This document shows positions 18,357-27,073 of a DNA stretch of 51,114 bases, in pieces. Every line of letters starts with the position of its first letter. Position 1 is the first letter of the stretch. Source of the DNA: Cytophagales bacterium (lineage in GTDB: Bacteria; Bacteroidota; Bacteroidia; Cytophagales; Spirosomataceae). The DNA lies in NCBI GenBank assembly GCA_004292855.1, contig RDXN01000069.1, positions 1 through 51,114 on the forward strand, written 5' to 3'. The notes under the pieces were generated by a model, which saw only the letters and a program-made list of their open reading frames with translations, searched no databases and was not told where the DNA came from. The position numbers were made by a program, and so were the translations under genes.

Positions 18357-19690
18357 TGACTGCACTAGCCTCAGGCATTGACTTCGTCTCGTTTAATGAC
18401 CTGGTCAATTGGAGCGTTCGGTATCTGCGCGAAAGCCGCTCCCGGTACAAAAATACGTTCTCACTCATCCGAATCGGCGATTTTCTCATTCGCAACCGGA
18501 ATATCATCGAGATTCAGGATGATGTGCTGTACACCCGCGTAACCATACGCCTATACACAAAGGGGGTCTTGAAGCGCGACGAAGAATGGGGCCGCAACAT
18601 CGGAACCAAACGGCAATTTGTGGTCTCGCCGGGGCAATTTATCCTATCCAAAATCGACGCCCGCAACGGTGCATTTGGCTTAGTGCCGCCCGACCTCGAC
18701 GGAGCCGTAACCACCGCCGACTTCCTGAGCTACAACGTGGACACGAGCCGCATAAACCCGGCGTTTCTGACGCTCGTATCGTCCACAAAAGAATTTCTGG
18801 CTATTTGCCAAAGCAGCAGCAGCGGCACAACAGGCCGTCAGCGCGTGGACGAATCGCAGTTTCTGAACATCAAAATTCCGTTGCCTTCGCTTGCAGAGCA
18901 GGATCGAATCGTAGCGGCTTATAACGCTCGAATTACGGAAGCGAAACGGTTGGAGGAGCAGGCAAAGGGATTGGAGGAAGGGATTGAAACAGTACTCAAA
19001 AATGAACTTGGTCTCGTTTTCGTGGAAGAAAATCATTCAAAAGGATTGAGTTTTATTAGTTTCAGAAATTTGACTAGATGGGATAATAAAGGAGCTGCAA
19101 GTTTTACCTCAAAACACGATTATAAATTTGTTAGAGATGTGTGCGTAAACATACAAACGGGTACCACTCCCTCAACTTCACGAAAAGAGTATTTTGACGG
19201 AGATATAAATTTCTTCACTCCTTCTGATCTAGGAGCGAGCATGTGGTTACATAGAGCAGAAAGAAAGGTTTCCGATAAAGCCTTACACGAAAATAAGATA
19301 AGGATTTTCCCTAATGAAACACTTCTGTTTGTTGGGATTGGTTCAACTATTGGCAAAGTAGGTTTAGTACAAGATACATTTGCCACTGCAAATCAACAAC
19401 TCACAGGCATTGAGTTTGATACTAAAAAAATTTTACCTGAATTTGCGTATATATATTTCAGGTATTTCCAAAGGATAACAACTTTAGAAAAAACTCAAGC
19501 AACTTTACCAATAATCAATCAGGACAAAATACTCAATATACCGATTCCTATTCCTCAAATGGATGTTCAAAGAAATTTAGTTAATAGTGTGCTGCGTATG
19601 AATGATAAAATTCGAGATATACACCGACAAACAGAAGCGTTGATGCAACGCGCCATCGAGGAGATTGAATCCGAACTGTTTGCGTCATGA
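18356..19690 (+). CDS. hsdS: Restriction-modification specificity subunit (HsdS)
   Basis: The 444-residue protein has two target-recognition domains, each followed by a conserved helix. TRD1 spans about 1-180, ending IPLPSLAEQDRIVAAYNARI; TRD2 spans about 230-400, ending IPIPIPQMDVQRNLV with its own coiled helix. Each TRD reads one half of a bipartite site. TRD2 (nt about 19025-19620) is strikingly more AT-rich than TRD1, consistent with domain replacement by recombination. The start overlaps the methylase stop, and the stop overlaps the next ATPase gene by 4 nt. Confidence 0.9.
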   Translation: MTALASGIDFVSFNDLVNWSVRYLRESRSRYKNTFSLIRIGDFLIRNRNIIEIQDDVLYTRVTIRLYTKGVLKRDEEWGRNIGTKRQFVVSPGQFILSKIDARNGAFGLVPPDLDGAVTTADFLSYNVDTSRINPAFLTLVSSTKEFLAICQSSSSGTTGRQRVDESQFLNIKIPLPSLAEQDRIVAAYNARITEAKRLEEQAKGLEEGIETVLKNELGLVFVEENHSKGLSFISFRNLTRWDNKGAASFTSKHDYKFVRDVCVNIQTGTTPSTSRKEYFDGDINFFTPSDLGASMWLHRAERKVSDKALHENKIRIFPNETLLFVGIGSTIGKVGLVQDTFATANQQLTGIEFDTKKILPEFAYIYFRYFQRITTLEKTQATLPIINQDKILNIPIPIPQMDVQRNLVNSVLRMNDKIRDIHRQTEALMQRAIEEIESELFAS

Positions 19691-21231
19691 GACTACAGGA
19701 GCTTTACATCAAGGATTACAAAGTCTTGCAGGACTTTACGCTTCGGTTCGATGCCGGGTCGGCAGTATCGGTGTTGATTGGGGAGAATGGGGCAGGCAAG
19801 ACGACAGTAGTTGAGTGCCTGACCATAATCTTTGCCGAGTTTTATAAACTGCAAATGACCGGTAAAACAACCCTAAGCGATTTGTTTGCTGTGCAGTTTC
19901 CATTTAGTTTTAGATTAAACTATATTTTGTCAACGGGTGGACAGGTCGGCTTTGATTATGAACATGAAATCAGAGACACTGTGCCTTACGCTTACGAAGG
20001 CGAATTATTTGTTCGATTTGATTACACTGACCGATTGAGCATACAAGTTGGAACAAACGAATTACATCTTCATGATTCACCAGAGGCCATCACGACCCTG
20101 TTACAGGAGGAAGGGTTTTCGTCTGATCCAATTAGCTACTTGCTACCCTCAACATTGGTCTTGTACTACTCCGGTATAGGAACAACGATAGAAAAAATCG
20201 TTAACGATTATCAGTCTAAGCTGATTACAGCAACCCTGACCGAGCAGAAAAAAGCAGAGCTAAGTATATTTTATTTTAGACCCGAAAATTTCCCGGCACT
20301 CTTAATTGGGTTACTGAGTTTTGAGTTCGGTGATATTCCTGACCAATTAGAAGCCATTTACCGCATTCCCAGAAGCAAACCGTTTGAAACGATCCGTATT
20401 CAAGTCAAAAGACCAACCTGGGCTAAAAAAGGCCAAAAAGCTACATCATTTTGGGGTGCAACAGGCGACATAGCTAATTTTTTAGCGGTTTTACGGGACC
20501 GGACAGAAACCGTATTCAACGAAGATCAGATCACATTTACTATTCGTACTCGAAACCAACTGAGCGAGGTTTGGGGGTTCTATGGTAGCGAGAAAAGCTT
20601 ATTTGAATATTTGGTAATGCTGCAAGCCGATGGCCTGATTCAACAAATTGACGTTGATTTACACAAAGAAGAAAATACAATAGTTCCACATCAACGACTA
20701 AGTGAGGGAGAGAAACAACGGTTAATCATAACCGCTTTACAAGAGTTATTGGCGGCTGGAGAAAACAGCCTGTTCCTTCTGGACGAACCCGATACTTATC
20801 TCCACCCCGAATGGAAGCGAAACTTCATCACTCACTTTCAGTTTGAAAAGGCTGTTGCCGATAATTTTTTAGGCTATTATCTCATCACAACCCATTCGGC
20901 AGGGATCGTGTCGGGAATGCGGAAGAGTCAGCTACACATTTTGCGCAAAGAAGACAGCCGTAGCATGCCAAAAACATTTGCGTTCGACCCTTACGGTAAA
21001 CCCGAAGATGATATTCTGTTTGATTTCTTCGGCATCAGCGGACTTCGCTATAAACCAGTTGAAGAAAAGTTGAATGAATTAAGTCGGCTTATCAACGAAG
21101 GTCAGCATGAATCCGACGATTTTCAAAAGCAGTTCGCCGAACTTGAACAGGCGATAGGCAAAGATGACCTGGGCCTCGCTCGCCTGACACTTGAAATTGC
21201 CCGCCGTAAACGAGCCGCCCAAGCCGAATGA
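19687..21231 (+). CDS. AAA ATPase, PtuA-like (Septu/retron-type)
   Basis: The 514-residue RecF/ABC-type ATPase has Walker A GENGAGKTT (residues 32-40), signature LSEGEKQRL (about 338), Walker B SLFLLDEPDTYLHPE (about 360-374) and a switch histidine in TTHSAGIVS (about 402). Size, motif order and the HNH gene directly downstream match PtuA of Septu and the PtuAB pairs of retron Ec78-type systems. It is embedded in a restriction operon with ATGA overlaps on both sides. By analogy with PrrC/RloC it could act when the restriction enzyme is inhibited, but that is inference. Confidence 0.83.
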   Translation: MRLQELYIKDYKVLQDFTLRFDAGSAVSVLIGENGAGKTTVVECLTIIFAEFYKLQMTGKTTLSDLFAVQFPFSFRLNYILSTGGQVGFDYEHEIRDTVPYAYEGELFVRFDYTDRLSIQVGTNELHLHDSPEAITTLLQEEGFSSDPISYLLPSTLVLYYSGIGTTIEKIVNDYQSKLITATLTEQKKAELSIFYFRPENFPALLIGLLSFEFGDIPDQLEAIYRIPRSKPFETIRIQVKRPTWAKKGQKATSFWGATGDIANFLAVLRDRTETVFNEDQITFTIRTRNQLSEVWGFYGSEKSLFEYLVMLQADGLIQQIDVDLHKEENTIVPHQRLSEGEKQRLIITALQELLAAGENSLFLLDEPDTYLHPEWKRNFITHFQFEKAVADNFLGYYLITTHSAGIVSGMRKSQLHILRKEDSRSMPKTFAFDPYGKPEDDILFDFFGISGLRYKPVEEKLNELSRLINEGQHESDDFQKQFAELEQAIGKDDLGLARLTLEIARRKRAAQAE

Positions 21232-21845
21232 GACAGTTGAAGAAAGGCTTGCCTTTACAAGCGTTTTCCGATTGTATGGGCGGAAGAGATTGCCCGGCAA
21301 ATTGGGGTGAGTTCTCACGCAACCATTGGAACATCAATCAAGAAGCGCGATTGCATATTTTGTGCGAAGAGCAGGATGAGTTATGTGGCTATACAGAAAT
21401 CCTAATCACTGATCCAAGCTCTGACCATTGCCACATCGACCACTACCGGAAAAGAAGCCTGTTTGCCGAACAAACATTTGACTGGACCAACTTCGTTGTG
21501 GCTACGAAAGACGATGATTTTGGTGCTAACTTTAAAGACAACAAGTATGGCATCGAAGCAACTGATTACGGCTCGTTCCTAAACCCGGTGACAGACAAGG
21601 CTGAAAGCTATTTTGAGTACACAGTAACCGGCGATATTATACCGAAGCAACAGGGACTTAGCGACAGCCAGAAAGCGATAGCTCAAAAAACGATTGACGT
21701 TTTCAACCTCAAACACCCTTCTCTGATTAGCCGACGAAGAGCAATTATAGAAATGATCGGAGATTATGGTGATCTGCCTGCTGACGAGATAAAGGTATAC
21801 CTCACAGGGCTTGGTTTTAGAAGTCTTATTGAACAGTTTACCTAA
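21228..21845 (+). CDS. HNH endonuclease, PtuB-like (TIGR02646-type)
   Basis: The 205-residue protein has the layout of PtuB/TIGR02646 nucleases. It has a Cys pair region (C46 and C53, in LCEEQDELCGYTE), the catalytic core SSDHCHIDHYRKRSLF (about 64-79), the conserved WTN (86-88) and a downstream N-KYG segment. The usual closely spaced Cys-x2-Cys before the HNH core is not present in standard form (LCGYTE has one Cys), so zinc binding may be altered. The ATG overlaps the ATPase stop by 4 nt. It is probably the toxic or cleaving effector of the ATPase module. Confidence 0.8.
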   Translation: MRQLKKGLPLQAFSDCMGGRDCPANWGEFSRNHWNINQEARLHILCEEQDELCGYTEILITDPSSDHCHIDHYRKRSLFAEQTFDWTNFVVATKDDDFGANFKDNKYGIEATDYGSFLNPVTDKAESYFEYTVTGDIIPKQQGLSDSQKAIAQKTIDVFNLKHPSLISRRRAIIEMIGDYGDLPADEIKVYLTGLGFRSLIEQFT

Positions 21846-21858
21846 CATACCTACCCCC

Positions 21859-23133
21859 ATGCCCCAAATCCCCTCCCATTCCGATCTCGTTGCCGATTTC
21901 GACCTGTTTCTGAGCTACCTCCGGACGAAACAAAACCTGCCTCTAACTGGCGCGGGCGAGTTGAAAGGAACCGATTTGTACGCCCTGAATGAGCGCGTTC
22001 AGTACCCGTCGCCGTTTGTTGTTACCCCCAAAAGCCGCGTCGCCGATTACCCCTTTCTGGGTTTCCTGTTTCAGGTTGCTACGGCGGGGCGGCTGTTTGC
22101 CGTGCAGATGGGGAAAGCCAACACCCTCGCGCCCGTTGCGGCCCGGCTGGAGACGTACGAGAACATGACCGCCGAAGAAAAGTACATGTTCATCCTCGAA
22201 ACGGCCTGGTGCTACGTCGATTGGGCCACGCTCGACGGCGACGACCGTAGCGGTATGGGGTCCATGTGGTTCCGCGAAGGGGTTGATAGTCTGCTAAAAA
22301 ATCCGGTAGGCGTGTGGGCCAGGCTCATAGAGCGGGGCTGGCTCGCGGAAAGTGAGCCGCAAACTATTCATATATTTCTCAACGTGAATATCTACGCACG
22401 GGCAGGCTATTGGCTGGGTTGGTACGAAATGGACGAACGCCCGCAAACCAAACGCGACAAATACAGCCTCGCCATCGACCGGGTAGCCCTAACCGAGTGG
22501 GGCCGCGATTGCCTGTCGTTGCTTCGGCTCTACCGCCCGTTTCACTTCTGGAATGAAAACTCTGACCGCTACTTCGACTCCGAAGCCGACGAAGATTACG
22601 ATGAACCCGTTGACATGAGCACCTTTCTGGCCGCGTTCAGAACCGAGTGCAACGAACCCGATTTGCTCAGCTTGTACCCGTTCAACCCGAATCCGCCCAC
22701 CGGCACATACTGGCTTCGGGTTGAGATCCCCGCGCACAAGGTATCGCGAACGTTGGCCATGCCCGCCGAGGCTACTCTAAACGACCTTCATCTGCTGATT
22801 CAGAAGGCATTCGCCTTCGATAATGACCACCTGTACGGCTTCTACCTGAACCCGCGCAACCCCTACAACGGCAAGCAGTTTTTCGATCCGCGCACGGTGC
22901 CCGGCATGGCCGATGGCTACCCAGCCGCAAAGGTTACACTGGACTATCTGAACCTATACGAAGGCCAACGGCTGCTGTACATCTTTGATTTTGGTGATAA
23001 CTGGGAATTCTCCATCACCCTCGCTCGGCACCTGCCCGACGAGAAAACGGCTAAAGGCAGCATCATTGAGCAAGTCGGTGAAGCCCCCCAACAGTACGCC
23101 GACGATGAAGATGACGACGACGACAACTGGTAA
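21859..23133 (+). CDS. Plasmid pRiA4b ORF-3 family protein
   Basis: The C-terminal half, from YWLRVEIPAHKVSRTLAMP through LLYIFDFGDNWEFSITL, is the pRiA4b ORF-3-like (IS1096 passenger TnpR-like) domain, whose role is unclear. The N-terminal half is a Bacteroidota-type helical region with no known motif. The C-terminus is very acidic (about ten Asp/Glu). The ATG at 21859 is preferred; the open frame further upstream overlaps the HNH gene. GC content returns to host-like values here, so it probably marks the far edge of the island. Confidence 0.8.
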   Translation: MPQIPSHSDLVADFDLFLSYLRTKQNLPLTGAGELKGTDLYALNERVQYPSPFVVTPKSRVADYPFLGFLFQVATAGRLFAVQMGKANTLAPVAARLETYENMTAEEKYMFILETAWCYVDWATLDGDDRSGMGSMWFREGVDSLLKNPVGVWARLIERGWLAESEPQTIHIFLNVNIYARAGYWLGWYEMDERPQTKRDKYSLAIDRVALTEWGRDCLSLLRLYRPFHFWNENSDRYFDSEADEDYDEPVDMSTFLAAFRTECNEPDLLSLYPFNPNPPTGTYWLRVEIPAHKVSRTLAMPAEATLNDLHLLIQKAFAFDNDHLYGFYLNPRNPYNGKQFFDPRTVPGMADGYPAAKVTLDYLNLYEGQRLLYIFDFGDNWEFSITLARHLPDEKTAKGSIIEQVGEAPQQYADDEDDDDDNW

Positions 23134-23139
23134 GTCATA

Positions 23140-23940
23140 CTATCGCCCTCGCTTCCCCCGAATACTCTCCGTCATCACCTCATAAATCTCCATCAGGCGC
23201 GGCTGATCGGCGAGCATTTGCAGATGCGTGTTGATGGTTTTTTGGTCACCTCGGCGGGCGGGGCCGGTTTGCACGTCGGCGGGGTTGGGGGCGAGCAGAG
23301 CCTTGCGGAAGGTCTCACGGATGAGGGGTTTCAACAGGTCGAACTCCAGATCGTGGGCCTCGGTCAGGTTTTGGGCAACGGCGAGCAGGTGATTCGTGAA
23401 ATTGCAGGCAAACACCGCCGACAAATGCAGAATTCGCCGTTCGGCAGAATTAACCAAATAAACGATAGAGCTGATTTCCTGTCCAAGCGTTACGAGCTTA
23501 GCCTCGGTGTCGGGGTCGGCGGCTTCGATGCAAATCGGGATACCCTCGAAGTCGAGCGGGTTTTGGCTGCGGCTAAACGTCTGAAGCGGGTAAAACACCC
23601 CTGTTCGGGCCGGAACGTCGCTGTAAACCTGCATCCATCCATTCAGGTCGTCGAGCGAGCGACTGCCCGATGTATGCACGACGATAGCGTTTTCGGGCAG
23701 CACGAGCCGCGAACACACGTCGGGTAGCGCGTCATCAGGAACGGTTAACACGAACAGTTCAGAGGGGCTGTCGGTGAGGTTGAGGTTCGTGCGGGGTCGG
23801 GCATCGTAGAGCAGGCTCACGAGTTGGCGGGCGTGACTCAGTTGGCGGCTCACGACCTCGTTAACCTGATGGCCCGCATTTTCGAGAGCCGGGGCCAAAT
23901 GCCAGGCCACATTACCGGCCCCAATGAAGGTGATGTTCAT
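23140..23940 (-). CDS. Rossmann-like protein with DUF2520 domain
   Basis: The protein is 266 residues from the ATG at 23940. The N-terminus MNITFIGAGNVAWHLAPAL is an NAD(P)-binding GxGNVAxxL motif. The C-terminal DUF2520 half (ERRILHLSAVFACNFTNHLLAVAQ) resembles a ketopantoate-reductase or pyrroline-carboxylate-reductase-type helical domain. The substrate is unknown. The gene converges with the pRiA4b-like gene, and a long inverted repeat begins 11 nt upstream of its start. Confidence 0.87.
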   Translation of the reverse strand: MNITFIGAGNVAWHLAPALENAGHQVNEVVSRQLSHARQLVSLLYDARPRTNLNLTDSPSELFVLTVPDDALPDVCSRLVLPENAIVVHTSGSRSLDDLNGWMQVYSDVPARTGVFYPLQTFSRSQNPLDFEGIPICIEAADPDTEAKLVTLGQEISSIVYLVNSAERRILHLSAVFACNFTNHLLAVAQNLTEAHDLEFDLLKPLIRETFRKALLAPNPADVQTGPARRGDQKTINTHLQMLADQPRLMEIYEVMTESIRGKRGR

Positions 23941-23951
23941 AGTACAGTGAG

Positions 23952-24028
23952 CAGAGAACAACGAACAGAGAACAGTGATCAGAGAAAAGCCATCAGTTGA
24001 AATACTGTTCTCTGTTCGTTGTTCTCTG
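23952..24028. repeat. 25-bp perfect inverted repeat upstream of the DUF2520 gene
   Basis: Arms at 23952-23976 and 24004-24028 are exact reverse complements built of GAACA/GAGAACA motifs, with a 27-nt spacer. It lies immediately 5' of the DUF2520 ATG and in the far leader of the divergent sigma gene. The architecture matches the other intergenic palindromes in the window, but the sequence is unrelated to them. Confidence 0.8.
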
Positions 24029-24262
24029 ACTAAATGGCAGTTTGCTGGTTATGGAATGCGTGTTTTGAACAAAGGAATCATTTTTGCAGTCAATACTTGG
24101 GTAGTGCCGCGCATCCTTTTGCGTATAGTTTGCGTATTCATTTTAGCTTTTAACCCGTTTATAATCAGACGTCTGATCTATAGTAATGGGACGAGATTCT
24201 TTTTACGGTCCGTAGTTTATTAAAACGGTCCTGACAGTAAACGACAAAAACTCCTTAATTTT
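24029..24262. other. AT-rich gene-free stretch upstream of the ECF sigma gene
   Basis: No credible gene is present; an 82-codon open frame at 23975-24223 has no family resemblance and runs through the inverted repeat. The stretch holds the perfect 14-bp palindrome listed at 24164-24177 and probably the promoter of the sigma factor gene. No clear TAnnTTTG box is visible. Confidence 0.4.
24164..24177. promoter_or_regulatory. 14-bp palindrome ATCAGACGTCTGAT upstream of the sigma factor
   Basis: Perfect dyad symmetry about 85 bp upstream of the sigma factor ATG, in otherwise AT-rich non-coding DNA. It has the size of a dimeric regulator operator. The regulator is unknown. Confidence 0.35.
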
Positions 24263-24973
24263 ATGGCGACCATACACGAAGTTATGTCAGATACGCCGAC
24301 TCGCGACGACCGGGACCGGACCAACGGGGTAACCGGACCGGAACAAACGCTACCAGAGGATAGTTCTGCCGACCAAGTCGGTGCAGAAACCCCGGTACGC
24401 CGATACACCGACGAGCAGAAATATGTAGTGTTTAATAAGGAGTTTATGCCCCACATAGACTCCATGTACAATTTTGCCTTTCGGCTGACGATGGACGAGG
24501 ACGATGCCAACGACCTCGTACAGGATACGTATTTGAAGGCATTTAGGTTTATTTCGTCCTTTGAGCAAGGAACCAACGCCAAAGCGTGGTTGTTCCGCAT
24601 CTTGAAGAATAGCTTCATCAACGATTACCGGAAGAAAAGCAAAGAACCGGCAAAAGTCGATTATCAGGACGTTGAAACGACCTATAACTCGGAAGATGCC
24701 GAAACAGAGCACACCGTCGACCTGCGGGCCGAGTCGGTTTCGGACCTGATTGGCGATGAAGTAGCCACGGCACTGAATTCGCTGCCGGTCGATTTTCGGA
24801 CCGTAATCATCCTTTGCGATATCGAAGGGTTTACGTACGAAGAGATGGCTAAGATTCTGGATATTCCGATTGGCACAGTTCGGTCGCGTTTGCACCGCGC
24901 TCGTAACCTGCTCAAAGACAAGTTGCGCGATTATGCGGCTTCGATGGGATACAAAGAAGAAAGTGACGAGTAG
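24263..24973 (+). CDS. ECF RNA polymerase sigma factor
   Basis: The 236-residue sigma-70 family ECF factor has region 2 (YNFAFRLTMDEDDANDLVQDTYLKAF, about 70-95) and region 4 with its helix-turn-helix (VILCDIEGFTYEEMAKIL through IGTVRSRLHRARNLL, about 190-225). A hydrophilic N-terminal extension of about 50 residues precedes region 2; a later internal start is possible. The next gene looks like a zinc-binding anti-sigma factor, as in SigR-RsrA pairs that sense disulfide stress, so a redox response is a reasonable but unproven guess. Confidence 0.9.
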   Translation: MATIHEVMSDTPTRDDRDRTNGVTGPEQTLPEDSSADQVGAETPVRRYTDEQKYVVFNKEFMPHIDSMYNFAFRLTMDEDDANDLVQDTYLKAFRFISSFEQGTNAKAWLFRILKNSFINDYRKKSKEPAKVDYQDVETTYNSEDAETEHTVDLRAESVSDLIGDEVATALNSLPVDFRTVIILCDIEGFTYEEMAKILDIPIGTVRSRLHRARNLLKDKLRDYAASMGYKEESDE

Positions 24974-25025
24974 CCCGAACTTTTCTGAACCGGTTTTTGG
25001 TTCTCCCTTCAACTTAACGTAATAT

Positions 25026-25033
25026 TATTTTTG
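25026..25033 (+). promoter_or_regulatory. Possible -7 box (TATTTTTG) before the anti-sigma gene
   Basis: Matches TAnnTTTG 20 bp before the ATG at 25054, in the 80-bp AT-rich gap after the sigma gene. A TTTG at 24996-24999 is spaced somewhat too far for an ideal -33 box. Confidence 0.3.
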
Positions 25034-25053
25034 GAATAAATTAAATTTTTCCA

Positions 25054-25380
25054 ATGCAAACGTCGTCGCCATCGTCGTCCGTACAGGGGTTACAGCAAGA
25101 GTTCGATCAAATTCTGAGCGAACCTGCCACTGAGAACCTGAAAATGGATTGTACTCACAAAAATGACTGCCTGAAGATGATTCAGGCTATTTTGGATGGG
25201 TCATCCACCGAAGAGCAGATTCAAAAACTTCGCAACAACCTGCACACTTGCCAGCCCTGTATAAAAATGTACAAGCTGGAGAAAGAGATCAAAGAACTCC
25301 TGAGTGGCAAGATGGAAAAGAAATGTTGCCCGGATCAGTTGGTAGCGAGCATCAAAGCACGAATTCTACAATTTAGTTAA
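25054..25380 (+). CDS. Putative zinc-binding anti-sigma factor (RsrA-like)
   Basis: The 108-residue protein has a His/Cys pattern typical of small redox anti-sigma factors: CTHKNDC, then LHTCQPC (H-x-C-x2-C), then KCCPDQL. The spacing of the last two motifs, with helices between them and a P-x-L-x-x-x-I-x2-R-I ending, matches RsrA/RshA-type proteins. It lies directly after the ECF sigma factor. Translation may start at 25054 or at the ATG at 25144 (MDCTHKND), which lies just before the first Cys. Confidence 0.65.
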   Translation: MQTSSPSSSVQGLQQEFDQILSEPATENLKMDCTHKNDCLKMIQAILDGSSTEEQIQKLRNNLHTCQPCIKMYKLEKEIKELLSGKMEKKCCPDQLVASIKARILQFS

Positions 25381-25382
25381 CT

Positions 25383-25982
25383 TTGGACGGTAAGCTTATC
25401 ATTTTTTCAGCCCCCTCAGGATCGGGCAAGACGACCATCGTCAGACATTTACTAGCCGAGAACACAAATCTCGGCTTTTCTATTTCGGCCTGCACCCGCG
25501 ACCGCCGGGGCCGCGCCGAACAAAACGGCAAGGATTACTACTTCCTGACCCCCGACGAGTTTAAGCACAAGATCGACGCGGGCGAGTTTGTCGAGTGGGA
25601 AGAGGTGTACGTGGGGGCATTTTACGGCACGCTCAAATCGGAAATCGAGCGGCTTTGGGCAAGCGGCAAACACGTACTGTTCGATGTGGACGTACAGGGC
25701 GGCCTGAAGCTCAAAAAGTACTACGGCGACAAAGCGTTAGCCGTTTTTGTGCGCGTTCCTGACGAAGAAACCCTCCGACAACGACTCATCGGGCGCGGCA
25801 CCGAAACCGAAGACAGCCTCTCCAAACGACTCTTCAAGGTCCACTTCGAGATGAGTTTCCAGGATCAATTCGACGTGGTGCTGGTCAACGATGATCTACA
25901 AACGTCGTTCCGAAAAGCGCAGAAACTAGTCGATGATTTTGTGAGTGAAGGGAAAGTGCCGGAAAGAGGAGCAATTCTATGA
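25383..25982 (+). CDS. gmk: Guanylate kinase
   Basis: The 199-residue cytoplasmic enzyme converts GMP and ATP to GDP and ADP. It has P-loop APSGSGKTT, the GMP-binding region STCTRxxR-equivalent ([22 protein letters not shown]) and [11 protein letters not shown]. The only usable start is TTG at 25383, because an in-frame TAG at 25374-25376 closes the frame upstream. The gene follows the anti-sigma gene by 2 nt and overlaps nadD by 4 nt (ATGA), so the set is probably co-transcribed. Confidence 0.96.
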   Translation: MDGKLIIFSAPSGSGKTTIVRHLLAENTNLGFSISACTRDRRGRAEQNGKDYYFLTPDEFKHKIDAGEFVEWEEVYVGAFYGTLKSEIERLWASGKHVLFDVDVQGGLKLKKYYGDKALAVFVRVPDEETLRQRLIGRGTETEDSLSKRLFKVHFEMSFQDQFDVVLVNDDLQTSFRKAQKLVDDFVSEGKVPERGAIL

Positions 25983-26566
25983 AGATCGGCTTGTTTTTCG
26001 GTTCGTTCAATCCCATTCATGTGGGACACTTAATTGTAGCTAACACGATGGCTACCAACAGTGACCTCGATCAGGTTTGGTTTGTGGTGTCGCCCCAGAA
26101 CCCGTTCAAAAAAGCCAAAAGCCTGCTCCACGAATTTGACCGGCTCGACATGGTCGAACGGGCTATTGCCGACAATAGCCGCCTGAAAACAACCGACGTG
26201 GAGTTTTCGATGCCCCGTCCCAGCTACACCATCGACACGCTCCGAAAGATCCAAGAGAAACATCCCCAACATACCTTCACGCTCATTATGGGCGAAGACA
26301 ACCTCGACCAGTTTGCCAACTGGAAAGCCTACGAAGAGATCCTAACTGGCTTTGGGTTGTACGTGTACCCCCGCCCCTCCCGCGACGGCGGATCGGCCAA
26401 GCCAAGCCCCTTCCACGAGCACCCCAACGTGCGGTTTGTGCAGGCTCCCCTGCTCGACATTTCGGCCACGTTTATCCGTGAGGCCATCCGGGCTAATCGC
26501 TCCATTCGGTACATGGTGCCGGAGGTTGTGGAGGAGATGATTGTGCGGAAGAAGTTTTATACTTAA
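25979..26566 (+). CDS. nadD: Nicotinate-nucleotide adenylyltransferase
   Basis: The 195-residue enzyme of NAD synthesis adenylates nicotinate mononucleotide. The nucleotidyltransferase motif [11 protein letters not shown] is at the N-terminus, and the C-terminal [21 protein letters not shown] holds the second nucleotide-binding motif. It overlaps gmk at its start and ends 4 nt into the convergent lipoprotein gene. Confidence 0.95.
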   Translation: MKIGLFFGSFNPIHVGHLIVANTMATNSDLDQVWFVVSPQNPFKKAKSLLHEFDRLDMVERAIADNSRLKTTDVEFSMPRPSYTIDTLRKIQEKHPQHTFTLIMGEDNLDQFANWKAYEEILTGFGLYVYPRPSRDGGSAKPSPFHEHPNVRFVQAPLLDISATFIREAIRANRSIRYMVPEVVEEMIVRKKFYT

Positions 26567-26940
26567 GGCGTTCCCCGCTGATACGTAACCTCCGTGATCA
26601 GACCAATCGCACTCACGCGGAAAGCTACCGACGGAGCCATTGACTTCTGCTTCGGATCGTCGCAGTGAATGCCCTTTTGGAGGAAATAGATATAAAACTT
26701 CTGGTTACGTTCGGAAATCATGTTCACGTCGGGTCGACCGAGAATACCACCCAAATCATTGACGTGAACGCCTTTAAACGCCTGTTGTGAAGCTTTCAGA
26801 TCGTCGATCAATGTGGCCCGGATGCCGTAACACCCGCCCCGGTCCGACCTCCATTTGGCTACATCAAGTTTCCCAAATGTGTCGGGGTTTGCGTAGCAAC
26901 CTGTCAGGAGCAATAAAAAACAGCAAATGAGTTTGGTCAT
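26563..26940 (-). CDS. Small putative lipoprotein, unknown function
   Basis: The protein is about 125 residues from the ATG at 26940. MTKLICCFLLLLTGC is a lipoprotein signal peptide with lipobox LLTGC. The mature part contains DLGGILGRPDVN and QKFYIYFLQKG, resembling small Bacteroidota proteins that assess a rate or folding-type domain, but no named family is certain. Its stop codon overlaps nadD on the other strand. Confidence 0.65.
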   Translation of the reverse strand: MTKLICCFLLLLTGCYANPDTFGKLDVAKWRSDRGGCYGIRATLIDDLKASQQAFKGVHVNDLGGILGRPDVNMISERNQKFYIYFLQKGIHCDDPKQKSMAPSVAFRVSAIGLITEVTYQRGTP

Positions 26941-27073
26941 GGTTTTGTTATGCTGGTTATCAACCGGCATGGCCGTGAGGCCAAATAGATGGCAAAAGAA
27001 AATCTTCGATACAGTTCGTAATCAACAATTTCAAGCCTTACGGCTGCGCCGGTCACTAACCGGCACTACACCA

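Noticed and set aside
24164-24177. AatII-like ACGTC palindrome as a restriction target of the local system
   Set aside because: The local HsdS should recognise a bipartite site; nothing links it to this palindrome, which is listed only as a possible operator.
23975-24223. 82-codon open frame between DUF2520 and the sigma factor
   Set aside because: It starts within an inverted repeat, shows no family motif and lies in AT-rich regulatory DNA.
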